The notes: generated by a model not told the origin, from the sequence alone. A stretch of 64,000 nt of DNA from Rutpela maculata (GCA_936432065.2 OW386293.2:68403965-68467964); one strand, 5' to 3'; shown: positions 10,202 to 19,018, counted from the first letter of the stretch. Made by a program: numbers and translations.

Positions 10202-10329
10202 TCTGTGTTCTCGGGGTGCCCGAGGGTCTAGCCGTTTCCCTGAAGGTACGTCGTGGGCATGGAACCCACACACTAACGACTCTGGGGTCTAGTCGTTCTT
10301 TTCAGAGAACGTTGGTGTGTGTACCACCT
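10202..10329 (+). ncRNA. structured RNA repeat, copy 2
   Basis: Hairpin 1: CTCGGG-GTG-CCCGAG (from 10210), then AGGG/CCCT around loop TCTAGCCGTTT. Hairpin 2: 10268-10278 (ACACACTAACG) pairs with 10310-10320 (CGTTGGTGTGT), all 11 positions with one T-G. The inner CTCTG/CAGAG stem and loop TCTAGTCGTT are identical to copy 1. The outer stem is GTGG/CCAC. Followed by an acceptor-like TTTTATTTCAG at ~10350. Confidence 0.6.
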
Positions 10330-10412
10330 TAATCATACATTTTATTTCAGGCCAGGAGGACGAGAGCATCTGCTGGGTTGCCGCTTCCAGGATTCTTTTA
10401 GTTAGGTAGAGT

Positions 10413-10538
10413 TCTATGTTCTCGGGGTACCCGAGGGTCTAGCCGCTTCCCTGAAGGTACGTCGTGGGCATAGGATTAGCACACTAACTACTCTGGGGTC
10501 TAGCCGCTCTTCCCAGAGACCGTTGGTGTGCATACCAC
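10413..10538 (+). ncRNA. structured RNA repeat, copy 3
   Basis: Hairpin 1: perfect CTCGGG-GTA-CCCGAG (from 10421). Hairpin 2: 10479-10488 pairs with 10522-10531 (10 pairs). The inner stem is extended to CTCTGGG/CCCAGAG, where copies 1-2 have G-U pairs. The loop is TCTAGCCGCT. Outer stem GTGG/CCAC. Followed by an acceptor-like CTTGTTACAG|GCCAGGAG, matching the post-copy-2 sequence. Confidence 0.6.
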
Positions 10539-10963
10539 TCTAATCATACCTTGTTACAGGCCAGGAGTTGCAGAATGCCGCTTGACTAATCATTCCTCTC
10601 TTCCAGCTTTGAGATTTCTGGTATTAGCCAAGTTTGACCCTTAAAATAATTAATTCTGCTGCTTTGTTTGGTAACTGCTTGTTTCTTCCTGGTATTTAAT
10701 GACAACCCGTAACCTGATTAACTCGGCAATTCACTCCTTTAACCTGTCATTGTCTGTCAAACTGTACGTCACCGACATTTTTACCGTCATATCGCTGCTT
10801 CACTCCTGCTTACCTTAGTAACGTCACCGTATCGCATGGTAGCACTTACCGTAATCATCAGCACGTCACAGCCTGGGTTTGCTCTTTTGTGCGTTATGAA
10901 TGTACTGTATATATTAAACTAGTTAAGCTGTAAATAGTTTCGTTATCACTGTAACTTATAGGA

Positions 10964-10969
10964 AATAAA
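10964..10969 (+). promoter_or_regulatory. candidate poly(A) signal
   Basis: AATAAA in 'GGAAATAAATAGATATTCTG', on the same strand as the hairpins and splice-like signals. On its own it is a common string in AT-rich DNA. Confidence 0.3.
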
Positions 10970-11148
10970 TAGATATTCTGTTTTACCGAATTCTGTGTTT
11001 TACTGCTGTTTGTGTAACAGTCCAATTTTCCCAAATTGACCCACTGGAAGTTATTGTTTTCTCCACTGTAGCTATCCCAGCCCTACTGTAACAGGCTGTG
11101 TTAAAAGGCTAGTGTGGGACCTTTGCCCCACGTAAAAAATTGTAAAGG

Positions 11149-11166
11149 TGGCGCCCGAGTAACCGA
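11149..11166 (+). promoter_or_regulatory. tRNA-Lys-like primer-binding sequence
   Basis: TGGCGCCCGA matches the first ten bases of the primer-binding site complementary to the 3' end of tRNA-Lys, used by many LTR retroelements. The following bases (GTAACCGA) do not obviously extend the match. No clear '...CA' LTR end lies directly before it, so this may be coincidence. Confidence 0.3.
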
Positions 11167-11229
11167 ACCGTTGCTAAGGTGCCAAAAGTGACCACTTTCC
11201 GGCATCACCGGAAAGTATACGTCACAAGT

Positions 11230-11500
11230 TTCGGCACAAGTACCAATTTTTTTTTAAGAATCTTGGGATGGTTTTTTACTACACATATTTTTTTAAAGCG
11301 ATCAAATGGATACTTGGGACTTGAAAAAAATTAAACGTTCTTTTTTATTTTTTTAAAATTATGATACGCTGATGTTAAAATTGTCATATATTTTTTGTAG
11401 TATCTTGGGATAGCATTATATAATACCCAATTTTTTGAAATCGGTATTATCAGTAGAAGGTCCTAAAAAAAATATCCTATCTTATTTTTTTAAATTATGA
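11230..11500 (+). repeat. left arm of inner inverted repeat
   Basis: Contains 'ATTATGATACGCTGATG', 'TATCTTGGGATAG' and 'GGTATTATCAGTAGAAGGTCC'. These recur inverted, partly duplicated, at 12300-12545. It makes the right half of the 8757-12892 structure a foldback within a foldback. Confidence 0.65.
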
Positions 11501-11617
11501 TACGCTAAAAAAATATGTCTTTATCCGTGCTATCTTTGCGCACGCCTAGCTTCAAGTTGGCGTCCTGTCGCAAATATTCGCGACGTTGTCAAAGATCAGA
11601 GACAAAAGCCATTTAAA

Positions 11618-11713
11618 ATGGAGAATTCTGAAGTGATCAAACGCAATAACGTTGAGCGAACGGACAATGTAGAGAAAATGGCGACACCGCAGGTCGTTCC
11701 GGTTAGTTGTTAG
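11618..11713 (+). CDS. possible short ORF or first exon
   Basis: An ATG opens a 31-codon frame beginning MENSEVIKRNNVERTDNVEK. It ends TPQVVPVSC and then TAG. The patch is GC-richer than its flanks and includes 'CCGGTTAGT', which could be a splice donor. No family is recognised and nothing downstream supports a second exon. It may be chance or a transposon relic. Confidence 0.12.
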   Translation: MENSEVIKRNNVERTDNVEKMATPQVVPVSC

Positions 11714-12299
11714 TTGTGTGGTAGGTATCTGGTTGGTATCATCCGTTTATCATGAAATATCTGAATAAATAATATCATGCATTTTAAGAGCATAAAATCT
11801 TGTTGACAAACTCGAAATGACCCAACTAGTAATGGTAAAGTCCGACAATTTCAGCATTTTAAAAGTCTTTGGACGTGCAAACTGTGCACTCTTAACTTAG
11901 AGTATTGGAAAATAATGCACTGAGAAAAACAGTTTCAGGCAAAAGGCAATACTGAATATCAAAAAATACGTATCTCTTATAGAAGAAAACGATTTTTCTA
12001 TAGCACTAAAACACCAGTTTTGTTCATGAACTTAACTACATCAGAAAAATTTATTTTCGTGCTTATACATACACATGCTGTCTTATATATTTGTGAAATT
12101 CTATAGCAGTAGTACATAGTAACTTATATATCGGAGATTTAGAAACTTGAAAATTAGAAACTTTATTTCTCTAACTCGATATTTTGTTGATGTTAAAATA
12201 TTTTATTAAAAAAAATAGGGGCTTCTAAATATTAAAGGAGTTTTGTCATTCCAGATTTTTTTCTTTAAATTGATGAATTTTGGTGAAAAATAATTTCTT

Positions 12300-12545
12300 C
12301 TTATGATGCCGATTTCAAAAAATTAGGGCTTATAGAATACTATCCCAAGATGCTACAAATAAAATTATGATAATTTTAGCATCAGCATATCATAATTTAA
12401 AAAAAATAAAAAGATTTCATTTTTTTAAGGACCTTCTACTGATAATACCGATTTCACAAAATTAGGAATTGTAGCATCAGCGTATCATAATTTAAAAAAC
12501 TAAAAAAGGACATGTTATTTTTTAAGGACCTTCTAATGATATTAC
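12300..12545 (-). repeat. right arm of inner inverted repeat
   Basis: Reverse-complement match to 11230-11500. The piece 'TTTTTAAGGACCTTCTACTG' to 'GCATCAGCGTATCATAATTT' appears twice, near 12380-12440 and 12475-12535. Confidence 0.65.
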
Positions 12546-12615
12546 TTTCTAGAAAAAAAATTTGGTAGTTGTGCCGAAACTTTATAGAGGTTAAAAAAAT
12601 TCCAGAAAAATTGAT

Positions 12616-12892
12616 GATTTTTTTTTTCAATGTTCCCATTGTCAGATTCTGTTCCAATTTATTCCACGTTTATGTTCTGATAGTATCTATAACTGACTAA
12701 AATTTCATTTGAATCGTTTATGCCGTTCAATAGATAAAAATTGTTATCGGAAATCTTTGATTTTTTTTTTTATTAAAAACTGTTTAATATTAAGGGATGA
12801 AATTTGGCAAAATTGTAAGTGATATTGATAACAATCCAAGCAAAAAAAATGAGCACCATCCGTGCGGGGGCAAATTCACTCCATCTTAACCC
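12616..12892 (-). repeat. right arm of ~260-bp inverted repeat
   Basis: Reverse complement of 8757-9014, ending CCATCTTAACCC at 12881-12892. The two arms differ at scattered positions and small indels, so the pair is not recent. They could be TIRs of a 4.1-kb foldback-type element (8757-12892). Confidence 0.85.
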
Positions 12893-13243
12893 ACTATACA
12901 TAGCTTTTGAAATCAATATTTAGATCTAGGGGAAGTTACCATGTTTACCAGAAAAGGTTTACATGCATACAGACATACATACAGACGTACACAAATTTTT
13001 TATTAGATATTTGAATTTAGCGTATTATGAAACGGATCTCTGCACATTTTTTTCTGATGCCTATTAATTTTTTTATATCATATACCTATTTGATTAAATC
13101 AAATAGATGTAATAATGTGCGCATACATGTAATATGTATATTGTACGTATAACCCAGACTTACATGTACAATTTCACAATAACCTATTTCAGAAAAAATA
13201 GTGTTCCACATAGTTAAAAATACTTTGCGGAAACAATTACATA

Positions 13244-13527
13244 GAAAATAAAATTATATAAAAAAAATATTTTTAAGGAAAAGCTTTTATTTGAAAAAAC
13301 TACTAAAAAGTAAAAATATTTTTTTTTAAATTCATACACCTGGAAACAAAAGCGTTGGAGGCGGTCATATAGCGCTATTGCATAGTTAATTTGCTCAATT
13401 GACCGCCCCCAAAGCTTTTGGTTTCCAGGTGTATGAATTTTAAAAAAAATATTTTTACTTTATAGTAGTTTTTTCAAATAAAAGCTTTTTCTTAAAAATA
13501 TTTTTTTTATATAATTTTATTTTTTAC
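13244..13527. repeat. palindrome of family B
   Basis: Arms of ~125 bp (13244-13370 and 13400-13527) fold back on a short centre. Landmarks: 'TTCATACACCTGGAAAC', 'GGCGGTCATATAGCGC', and the inverse 'TTGACCGCCCCCAAAGCTTT', 'GTTTCCAGGTGTATGAA'. Confidence 0.85.
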
Positions 13528-13840
13528 TTTTTAGTCTACTTATTTTACAGACAAAATCCTTTCATTTGCCGCCGCCATCCACCCCTTCCCTCTTCCGTCT
13601 TCTCACCTATCTAACACTACTTCCCACCCCTTCCCCTGCCTTTTCTCATCGCTTCCCACCTCTTTCCACCCCATTCCCACTTCTTTCCACCCCATTCCCA
13701 CCTCTACCCACCTCTCCCATCCCTTACCAGCCTCCCACCCTTTCCCATTTCTTCCCACCTCTTTCGCACCTCTTCCCCATCTCTTCCCACCCCTTCTCCA
13801 CCTTTGTCCACCCCTTCCCCACTTCTTTCCACCTCTCCCA

Positions 13841-14330
13841 CGTCCGCCATATTGAATGTAGAATGACGTTACATACTTTATCGTATTTTACTCGTCAAAC
13901 CCTTTCATTTGATACCCATATCAAGGGGGTTGTGACTAAAAAGCCGATCCCCCATCTCGGGACGTCCGCCATATTGAATTTAGAATGACGCCACATTGTT
14001 TATCGTATTTTACTCCTTAAACCCTTTCATTTGAGACCCATATCAAGGAGTTTGTGACTAAAAAGCCGATCCGCCATCTTGGGACGTCCGCCATATTGGA
14101 TTTACAATGACGTCACATAGTTTATCGTATTTTACTCGTCAAACCTTTTCATTTGATACCCATATCAAGGGGGTTGTGACTAAAAAGCCGATCCGCCATC
14201 TTGGGACGTCCGCCATATTGGATTTAGAATGATGTCACATTGTTTATCGTAGTTTCCTCGTTAAACCCTTTCATTTGAGACCCATATCAAGGGGGTTGTG
14301 ACTAAAAAGCCGATCCGCCATCTTGGGACG
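13841..14330. repeat. 122-bp tandem array with CGCCATNTTG motifs
   Basis: The string CGTCCGCCATATTG starts at 13841, 13963, 14085 and 14207, with CGACCGCCATATTG at 14329; the spacing is exactly 122 bp each time. Every unit carries 'CCGCCATATTG', a related 'CCGCCATCTTGGGACG' (or variant), and a TGACGTCA-like site (perfect in the third unit near 14108). Confidence 0.9.
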
Positions 14331-14520
14331 ACCGCCATATTGGATTTAGACCGATAATGGCTATACTATGTTGCATTGTCTCCGGACTTATACACGTGTG
14401 ACAAATTTCAAAGCTCTAGCTTAATTAGAACTAGTCGAAATTCAGCTTGCAAGATTTGACCTAAACTAACAAACAAACATACAAACACACATACAAACAT
14501 TGCAAGTTAAATAAAAGCTT

Positions 14521-16152
14521 TTAAAAAACAAGCAATGTTAATATCACCTCACTAGAGGAAGCTTATGCTCGGCAAAACAATTTTTATGGTAAAAGTAATA
14601 AATTGTGAAAATCTAAACATAGTATTCCCTCGTTAAGTAAAATTAGTCAAGATTCTCTTCATTAATTTTAATAAAAACACTACAAATTGCATTAATCAAA
14701 TAATCAAACACCACATACAAAGTTCAAAATGCAGACTTCTTTCGGTTCACTGGGCCATGGCGTCATTGAGTATTTAATTGAATTCTGTTTTAATTAATTT
14801 TACCTAAATGTAGTTGCTGAATATATCCACAAAACGTCTGGTTTTAATAAAATACTTTGGCTGCGGGAGAGGCACAAAGTATAAATATTTGAATATTCTT
14901 TTTCACTGAATATTTTTGTCAAATTAAAAACAACGCACAGTCACAGTGTTTAGGTTTTTTTTAACTTGCAAAAGCATTTTAAATTAAATGTAGTTCTTTA
15001 ATAAACAGGCCTCGGCTGCGAGGTACTTATGACGTTAATACCAGAATCGGCTCTAGGTGATATGAACAATATGACTATTTTCACGCACTCTACCTAATAC
15101 TATAGCTTACCATATCATTCGTAATGTTTAACCGAAAATGGCTCATAAAAGATTGTAAACAAGCTATATTGTATTGAATTTATTGTTGAGTGTAACACTA
15201 GCAAACGCACAGTCATCACTTGCTAAAGACGCATTATTAGAATAATGTAAATAATCATTAATGAATTAAGAACATACATATAAGCGATGTTTCTAAATTC
15301 TAAATGGTTTACTCCAGCACCTTTCACTAAATATTCTCTTGTACTATGATCGTTCAACGTCTGCCGAAGTGACTGGGCGTATATTTCAAAAATGTAAAGT
15401 TTCTCTTAGACGACATAATTACTTCCGTAAAGTGATATTGTCGAGGTATTTTTAGACAACGTTCCGTCGCGTTACTCAATGATAAAATAACCGGTTCCTT
15501 CGAATGAATGGTCGGGCCACACCGCCATATGAAATATAGAAATTTTAATATTTTCAACTTCTCAGCCATGAAGACTAGAGATTTCTACTCTTCATATCAG
15601 TAGCAGGCTTGAAGAGAAGGCTGTGGCAATGTCCGAAATATTTTTAGATACATTTTTCGATAATGTTAGAGGTGACTCGATCTACTCGATCTACCTGATA
15701 TTCTGTTGTTGAAAATCATTCAATCGGATCATTTCGATCGTTCCAAAGAAACGTTATTTTCTGGTGATACTTTTCCCATCTCCAATTGTTACTGCGTAGT
15801 GCGTACAAGAAATGTTAAATTAGGCGCACATGCCATCAGTCGCCTGACTCATATAATTGTTCAACATATTTTATTTTAAGTGCTTTCCATGTTTACGTTA
15901 TAGTGAGTGTGTCCTTGCACATGCAAAAGTAATGTTCTAAATTAAGAATTGTTTAGTGTATGCGCAAATAAATAAATTCTCAACATATAGAAAAAATATT
16001 TTTAGGCGAGAAGATAATGTAATAAATTATAGAACAGCGAGGAGAGTAGCGGTAGCCTTTATCTGTCGTTTTTATCGACTTTGGTTCCTTTGTCGGCACA
16101 CTTTTCCAGAAACCGCCTTACCCCGCTGGCCCTCCAGAATATCGCTTGACGC

Positions 16153-16155
<3 letters not shown>
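14521..16155. other. no recognised feature
   Basis: 1.6 kb of AT-rich sequence with only short chance frames (15354-15569 minus, and the start of 15956-16249 plus). No repeat shared with the rest of the window was seen. Confidence 0.35.

Positions 16156-16240
<85 letters not shown>
16156..16240. repeat. (TA)n microsatellite next to hammerhead array 1
   Basis: About 42 uninterrupted TA units. It ends exactly where the hammerhead array begins (AAAAAATAGGAG), on the RNA-3' side of the array. Polytyrosine/isoleucine frames across it are spurious. Confidence 0.97.
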
Positions 16241-16247
<7 letters not shown>

Positions 16248-16323
16248 AGGAGTTGTTAATGCGGAACAAAGCTTTATGGCAAACAGAAAAAATCGTGGGT
16301 AAGACCGCAGAGAAAAAGAGCAA

Positions 16324-16366
16324 CCGTGGACACGTGTTTCGGACTCATTGGTCCTCATCAGCACGG
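16324..16366 (-). ncRNA. type-I hammerhead ribozyme, copy a
   Basis: On the minus strand, 5' to 3': stem I CCGTG, core CTGATGA, stem II GGAC-CAATGA-GTCC, core GAAA, stem III C-ACGT-G, cleavage triplet GTC, stem I CACGG. All invariant residues are present, including the A15.1-U16.1 and G10.1-C11.1 pairs. The predicted cut lies between plus positions 16329 and 16328. Stem III is very short and palindromic (ACACGTGT). Confidence 0.93.
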
Positions 16367-16637
16367 TGTAGCCAAGTTGAAAGGATAGGCACAACTTAGG
16401 AAATGACACAAACGGTGACCACTGACAGGCAGCCAGTCGCACATTTGTGGCAAGAGTTAGAAGACCCTGAATTTCCAGAGCGACAACTAACACACCACGG
16501 AGGCAAATATAGCTACCTGCGTGGAATCACTGGACCCAAGGAAGAATAAAAAAAAAAAATAGGAGTTGTTAATGCGGAACAAAGCTTTATGGCAAACAGA
16601 AAAAAATCGTGGGTAAGACCGCAGAGAAAAAGAGCAA

Positions 16638-16680
16638 CCGTGGACACGTGTTTCGGACTCATTGGTCCTCATCAGCACGG
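16638..16680 (-). ncRNA. type-I hammerhead ribozyme, copy b
   Basis: Identical to copy a over the whole motif (CTGATGA, GGAC/GTCC, GAAA, GTC, CCGTG/CACGG). Predicted cut between 16643 and 16642. Cutting here and at copy a releases a 314-nt RNA. Confidence 0.93.
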
Positions 16681-16943
16681 TGTAGCCAAGTTGAAAGGAT
16701 AGGCACAACTTAGGAAATGACACAAACGGTGACCACTGACAGGCAGCCAGTCGCACATTTGTGGCAAGAGTTAGAAGACCCTGAATTTCCAGAGCGACAA
16801 CTAACACACCACGGAGGCAACTATAGCTACCTGCGTGGAATCACTGGACCCAAGGAAGAATAAAAATAGGAGTTGTTAATGCGGAACAAAGCTTTATGGC
16901 AAACAGAAAAAATCGTGGGTAAGACCGCAGAGAAAAAGAGCAA

Positions 16944-16986
16944 CCGTGGACACGTGTTTCGGACTCATTGGTCCTCATCAGCACGG
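16944..16986 (-). ncRNA. type-I hammerhead ribozyme, copy c
   Basis: Identical to copies a and b. Predicted cut between 16949 and 16948, giving a 306-nt RNA with copy b. Only ~19 bp of repeat remain upstream of the motif on the RNA sense before the array breaks at 17005. Confidence 0.93.
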
Positions 16987-17005
16987 TGTAGCCAAGTTGA
17001 AAGGA

Positions 17006-18356
17006 GTTCGTGAAAGTGTATAAAATAATATGCTGAAAAGTTTACATTTCGCTCGGATGCAGAACATAAAAAAAGTGAAAAAAAAACATTTTTTTCAAAA
17101 TTTTGAAATTAAGTCGAGTTAGGAAAAAATAAAAAGTACAGATTGATAGATCACGTATTTATGAACAAAAAATATCCTAACAAAATTTATCGCTAAAGCC
17201 ACGGTTTTCCCGGAAAAAGTAGTCAAGTGTAACGTTATAACTCGGAGCGAGATCCATGCGCGCGCGCTTGAATACGCATGACTGTGATACCGATGCATTC
17301 AATTGCATGTCACTAAATCAGAATTTGTTCAAACTAAATGAGAGTTGGTTCATTTAAAAGATAGAAATTGTAGCTTTCTTTGTTTCAAACAATACAAGCA
17401 AAGGATGGATGGGAAAAATATACTTATATATATCATCACGCCCGAACTCAATCGTCGCAATAAAAAAAAACCGCTGCCCAAGGAATCACCACTTCCATAT
17501 CCAGATTTTCTATCCAAGTCACTCGCAACGAAAAAAATTTGTATGTGGAAATAATTGTTTATGGAACTTTAAAAATATAATATTTGAAATCCTCTACCCC
17601 AAAAACCCATAAAACGATACCCCACATCGGTAGTGGGGTGGGAGTGGTGATAGGGGGTGGTAGTGGGGGTGGATGATGGAAAAAATATTTTGAGGTTTCT
17701 GGTTCTTGTACACACACTAAATCACATTTTTTTTCATTCCCTTTAATAATGGTGGGGGTGGTAATGGGGGCGGCTAATGCCAAAAGGGCCTTAGCTTCTC
17801 TTATATATACTAAATACCAATTTTATGGACTCTTACCTGCTTGATTTACCTATTTACCCCAAATTTACCCCAATTTATCACCTAACCCTTCGACGGAACA
17901 AAATGAAAATATAATCTAGTGCCAGATCTTGTTAAAGCACATATGTGTACCAAATTTCAAGTCAGTATCTTAAACGATTCCAGCGTAAACGAGCGCACAA
18001 AAAAAAAGTTACAGACAGACCGACAGACACAGATTTTTTTTCGCTCAAACTTAAAATCTCGACGTTTCATGACATTCTAAGCCTATTTGAACAATAAAAA
18101 TTTTTAAACGTTTTTTCTGTCGTACTATACTTCCACTGGATGTGGAAATAATATAGAAAAGAACAAAAGCCCTTCAAAAAAATTCTTTCTTCATTGAGAA
18201 CTGTTAAAAAGTATGTAAACTTCATGATTATTATGGTTTATTAAATTGTAGCAACGTGGATTAAAAAAAAAGTACATCTCAAATCATTTTAATTTCCTTG
18301 CTTGATGATTTTCTTGATAAATATATGTATTGGAGGCTGTAACTTGCCGAGAAATT
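17006..18356 (+). repeat. left arm of giant inverted repeat (~1.35 kb)
   Basis: Runs from GTTCGTGAAAGTGTATAAAA to CAACTTGCCGAGAAATTG-like sequence (GTAACTTGCCGAGAAATTG). It is matched in inverse by 19965-21311 with very few differences, for example T/C near 17041. It includes a full family A element (17491-18149). The high identity suggests a recent inverted duplication or ongoing gene conversion. Confidence 0.93.
17491..18149 (+). mobile_element. family A element, full length
   Basis: Starts ACTTCCATATCCAG and ends CTGGATGTGGAAAT, a 14-bp inverted terminus with consensus ACTTCCACATCCAG. Interior landmarks: 'CCCCAAAAACCCATAAAACG', a G-rich 'GTAGTGGGGTGGGAGTGG', 'CTTGTACACACACTAAATC', 'TTTACCCCAAATTTACCCC', 'ACAGACAGACCGACAGACA' and 'TAAAATCTCGACGTTTCATG'. 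No ORF. It looks like a ~660-bp MITE. The transposon superfamily is unknown. Confidence 0.75.
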
Positions 18357-18423
18357 GTTCATTTGTTTGATTTTCGCGAATTATCATAAATGTATGTCTT
18401 AGGCACTAAAAATAATGAAAAAT

Positions 18424-18886
18424 AGTATATTATATTACTAGGAGTAGAACGCACTCCTTTTTTGTGTTGAGCTCAGGATTTGCGGCTGAGGCGAAGCCGA
18501 AGCCGCAAACTGGGCGAAACACAAAAAAAGGCGTTCTACTCCGTGTAATACATACTATTTTTTCTTCAAGCGTATTAAAATGCAAAAATTCATTTATTTA
18601 TCATAAATGTACAAATATTCAAACTACAGTCTTACATGTTGACACAATATGACAAGTGGCTAGTGGATAGCGCGCCACAGGTGGCTTTCGGTATTAACAT
18701 TATATTACTAGTAAAACAATACCCACTACGGCGGCGCTTTCGGAACTAACATTATGTTACTAGTAAAACAATGTCCACTACGGTGGCGTTCGGTACTAAC
18801 ATTATGTTACTAGTAAAACAATGTCCTACTTCTACTTCTGTTTTTGGTGACATAATTTAAACATTTTAATACGCTTGAAGAAAAAG
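18424..18886 (+). mobile_element. family C foldback element, copy 1
   Basis: Two parts. A hairpin (18424-18548) has arms 'AGTATATTATATTAC..GGAGTAGAACGC' and the inverse, with a GC-rich loop 'GGCTGAGGCGAAGCCGAAGCC'. A second part (about 18549-18886) is bounded by inverted TTCTTCAAGCGTATTAAAA. Inside are three ~50-bp direct repeats of 'TAACATTATGTTACTAGTAAAACAATG'-type sequence split at 18696, 18750 and 18799. Full copies also lie at 22649-23114 (inverted) and 40371-40836. The 62-aa frames across the hairpin are translated repeat. Confidence 0.8.
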
Positions 18887-19018
18887 TAGTTTTTTTAACG
18901 GTCGTAGAAAAATAACGTTGTAATATGTATATTTTTTTAAATAAACTCTGAAATTTGTACGTTTATCATTATCATACAGGTAATTAGTCCAAAGACGGAC
19001 TTCACACACCGATAAATA

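Larger units (their letters stand above)
9180..11166 (+). other. GC-richer, LTR-like or leader-like block
   Basis: This 2-kb block is clearly richer in G+C than its surroundings and has no long open frame. It carries plus-strand signals in order. First are diverged modules each followed by a splice-donor-like GTAAGT or GTGAGT (9299, 9510, 9757, 9947). Two of these modules share 'CAACAGCGA(G/C)CAGA(A/C)GTGCC' (about 9252-9280 and 9463-9489). Then come three hairpin modules (10034-10538) and acceptor-like TTTATTTCAG|GCC, TTGTTACAG|GCC and CTCTTCCAG|C. Last are AATAAA at 10964 and a primer-binding-like TGGCGCCCGA at 11149. Together this resembles the leader/LTR of an LTR retroelement or the 5' region of a spliced RNA. 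I could not define LTR ends or a second LTR. Confidence 0.35.
13244..14520 (+). mobile_element. family B composite repeat, copy 1
   Basis: Parts in order: a palindrome (13244-13527), a pyrimidine-rich minisatellite (about 13566-13840), a 122-bp tandem array (13841-14330), and a tail with 'TATGTTGCATTGTC', 'TTGACCTAAACTAACAAAC' and 'TGCAAGTTAAATAAAAGCTT'. The whole order recurs inverted at 53700-55012, which identifies it as one element of ~1.3 kb. There is no real coding region; the Pro/Ser-rich frame at 13566-13988 is translated minisatellite. Class unknown. Confidence 0.8.
16241..17005 (-). mobile_element. retrozyme-like tandem array 1 (2.4 units)
   Basis: Direct repeats begin 'TAGGAGTTGTTAATGCGG' at 16247, 16560 and 16867. 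Hammerhead-to-hammerhead spacing is 314 and 306 bp, the difference lying in an A-run near 16548. Copies are nearly identical. The minus strand carries a complete hammerhead ribozyme in each of the three copies, so a minus-strand transcript should self-cut into ~306-314-nt monomers. This architecture (tandem 150-400-bp units, type-I hammerhead, no ORF) is that of metazoan retrozymes, thought to be mobilised in trans, perhaps by Penelope-like elements. The twin open frames here (16155-16493 and 16487-16807 minus) are identical only because the DNA repeats. The array is truncated at 17005, where the 17006-18356 inverted-repeat arm starts. Confidence 0.88.

Noticed and set aside
10850..10880. TCATCAG as a minus-strand hammerhead core
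   Set aside because: No TTTC with a stem II lies at the required distance.
13566..13988. 140-codon Pro/Ser-rich plus-strand ORF
   Set aside because: It translates the CCACCTCTTCCC-type minisatellite and then the 122-bp array; no stop occurs because of composition. The inverted copy at 54.3-54.7 kb has no matching conserved frame.
16155..16807. Two near-identical minus-strand ORFs of ~110 codons
   Set aside because: Their identity follows from the DNA tandem repeat. They overlap the hammerhead ribozymes and read into a (TA)n tract as Tyr-Ile repeats. The RNA structure explains the conservation better.
18464..18652. 62-codon ORF repeated at 22883 and 40359
   Set aside because: It is translated family C foldback DNA; changes between copies do not favour silent sites as far as I can see by eye.
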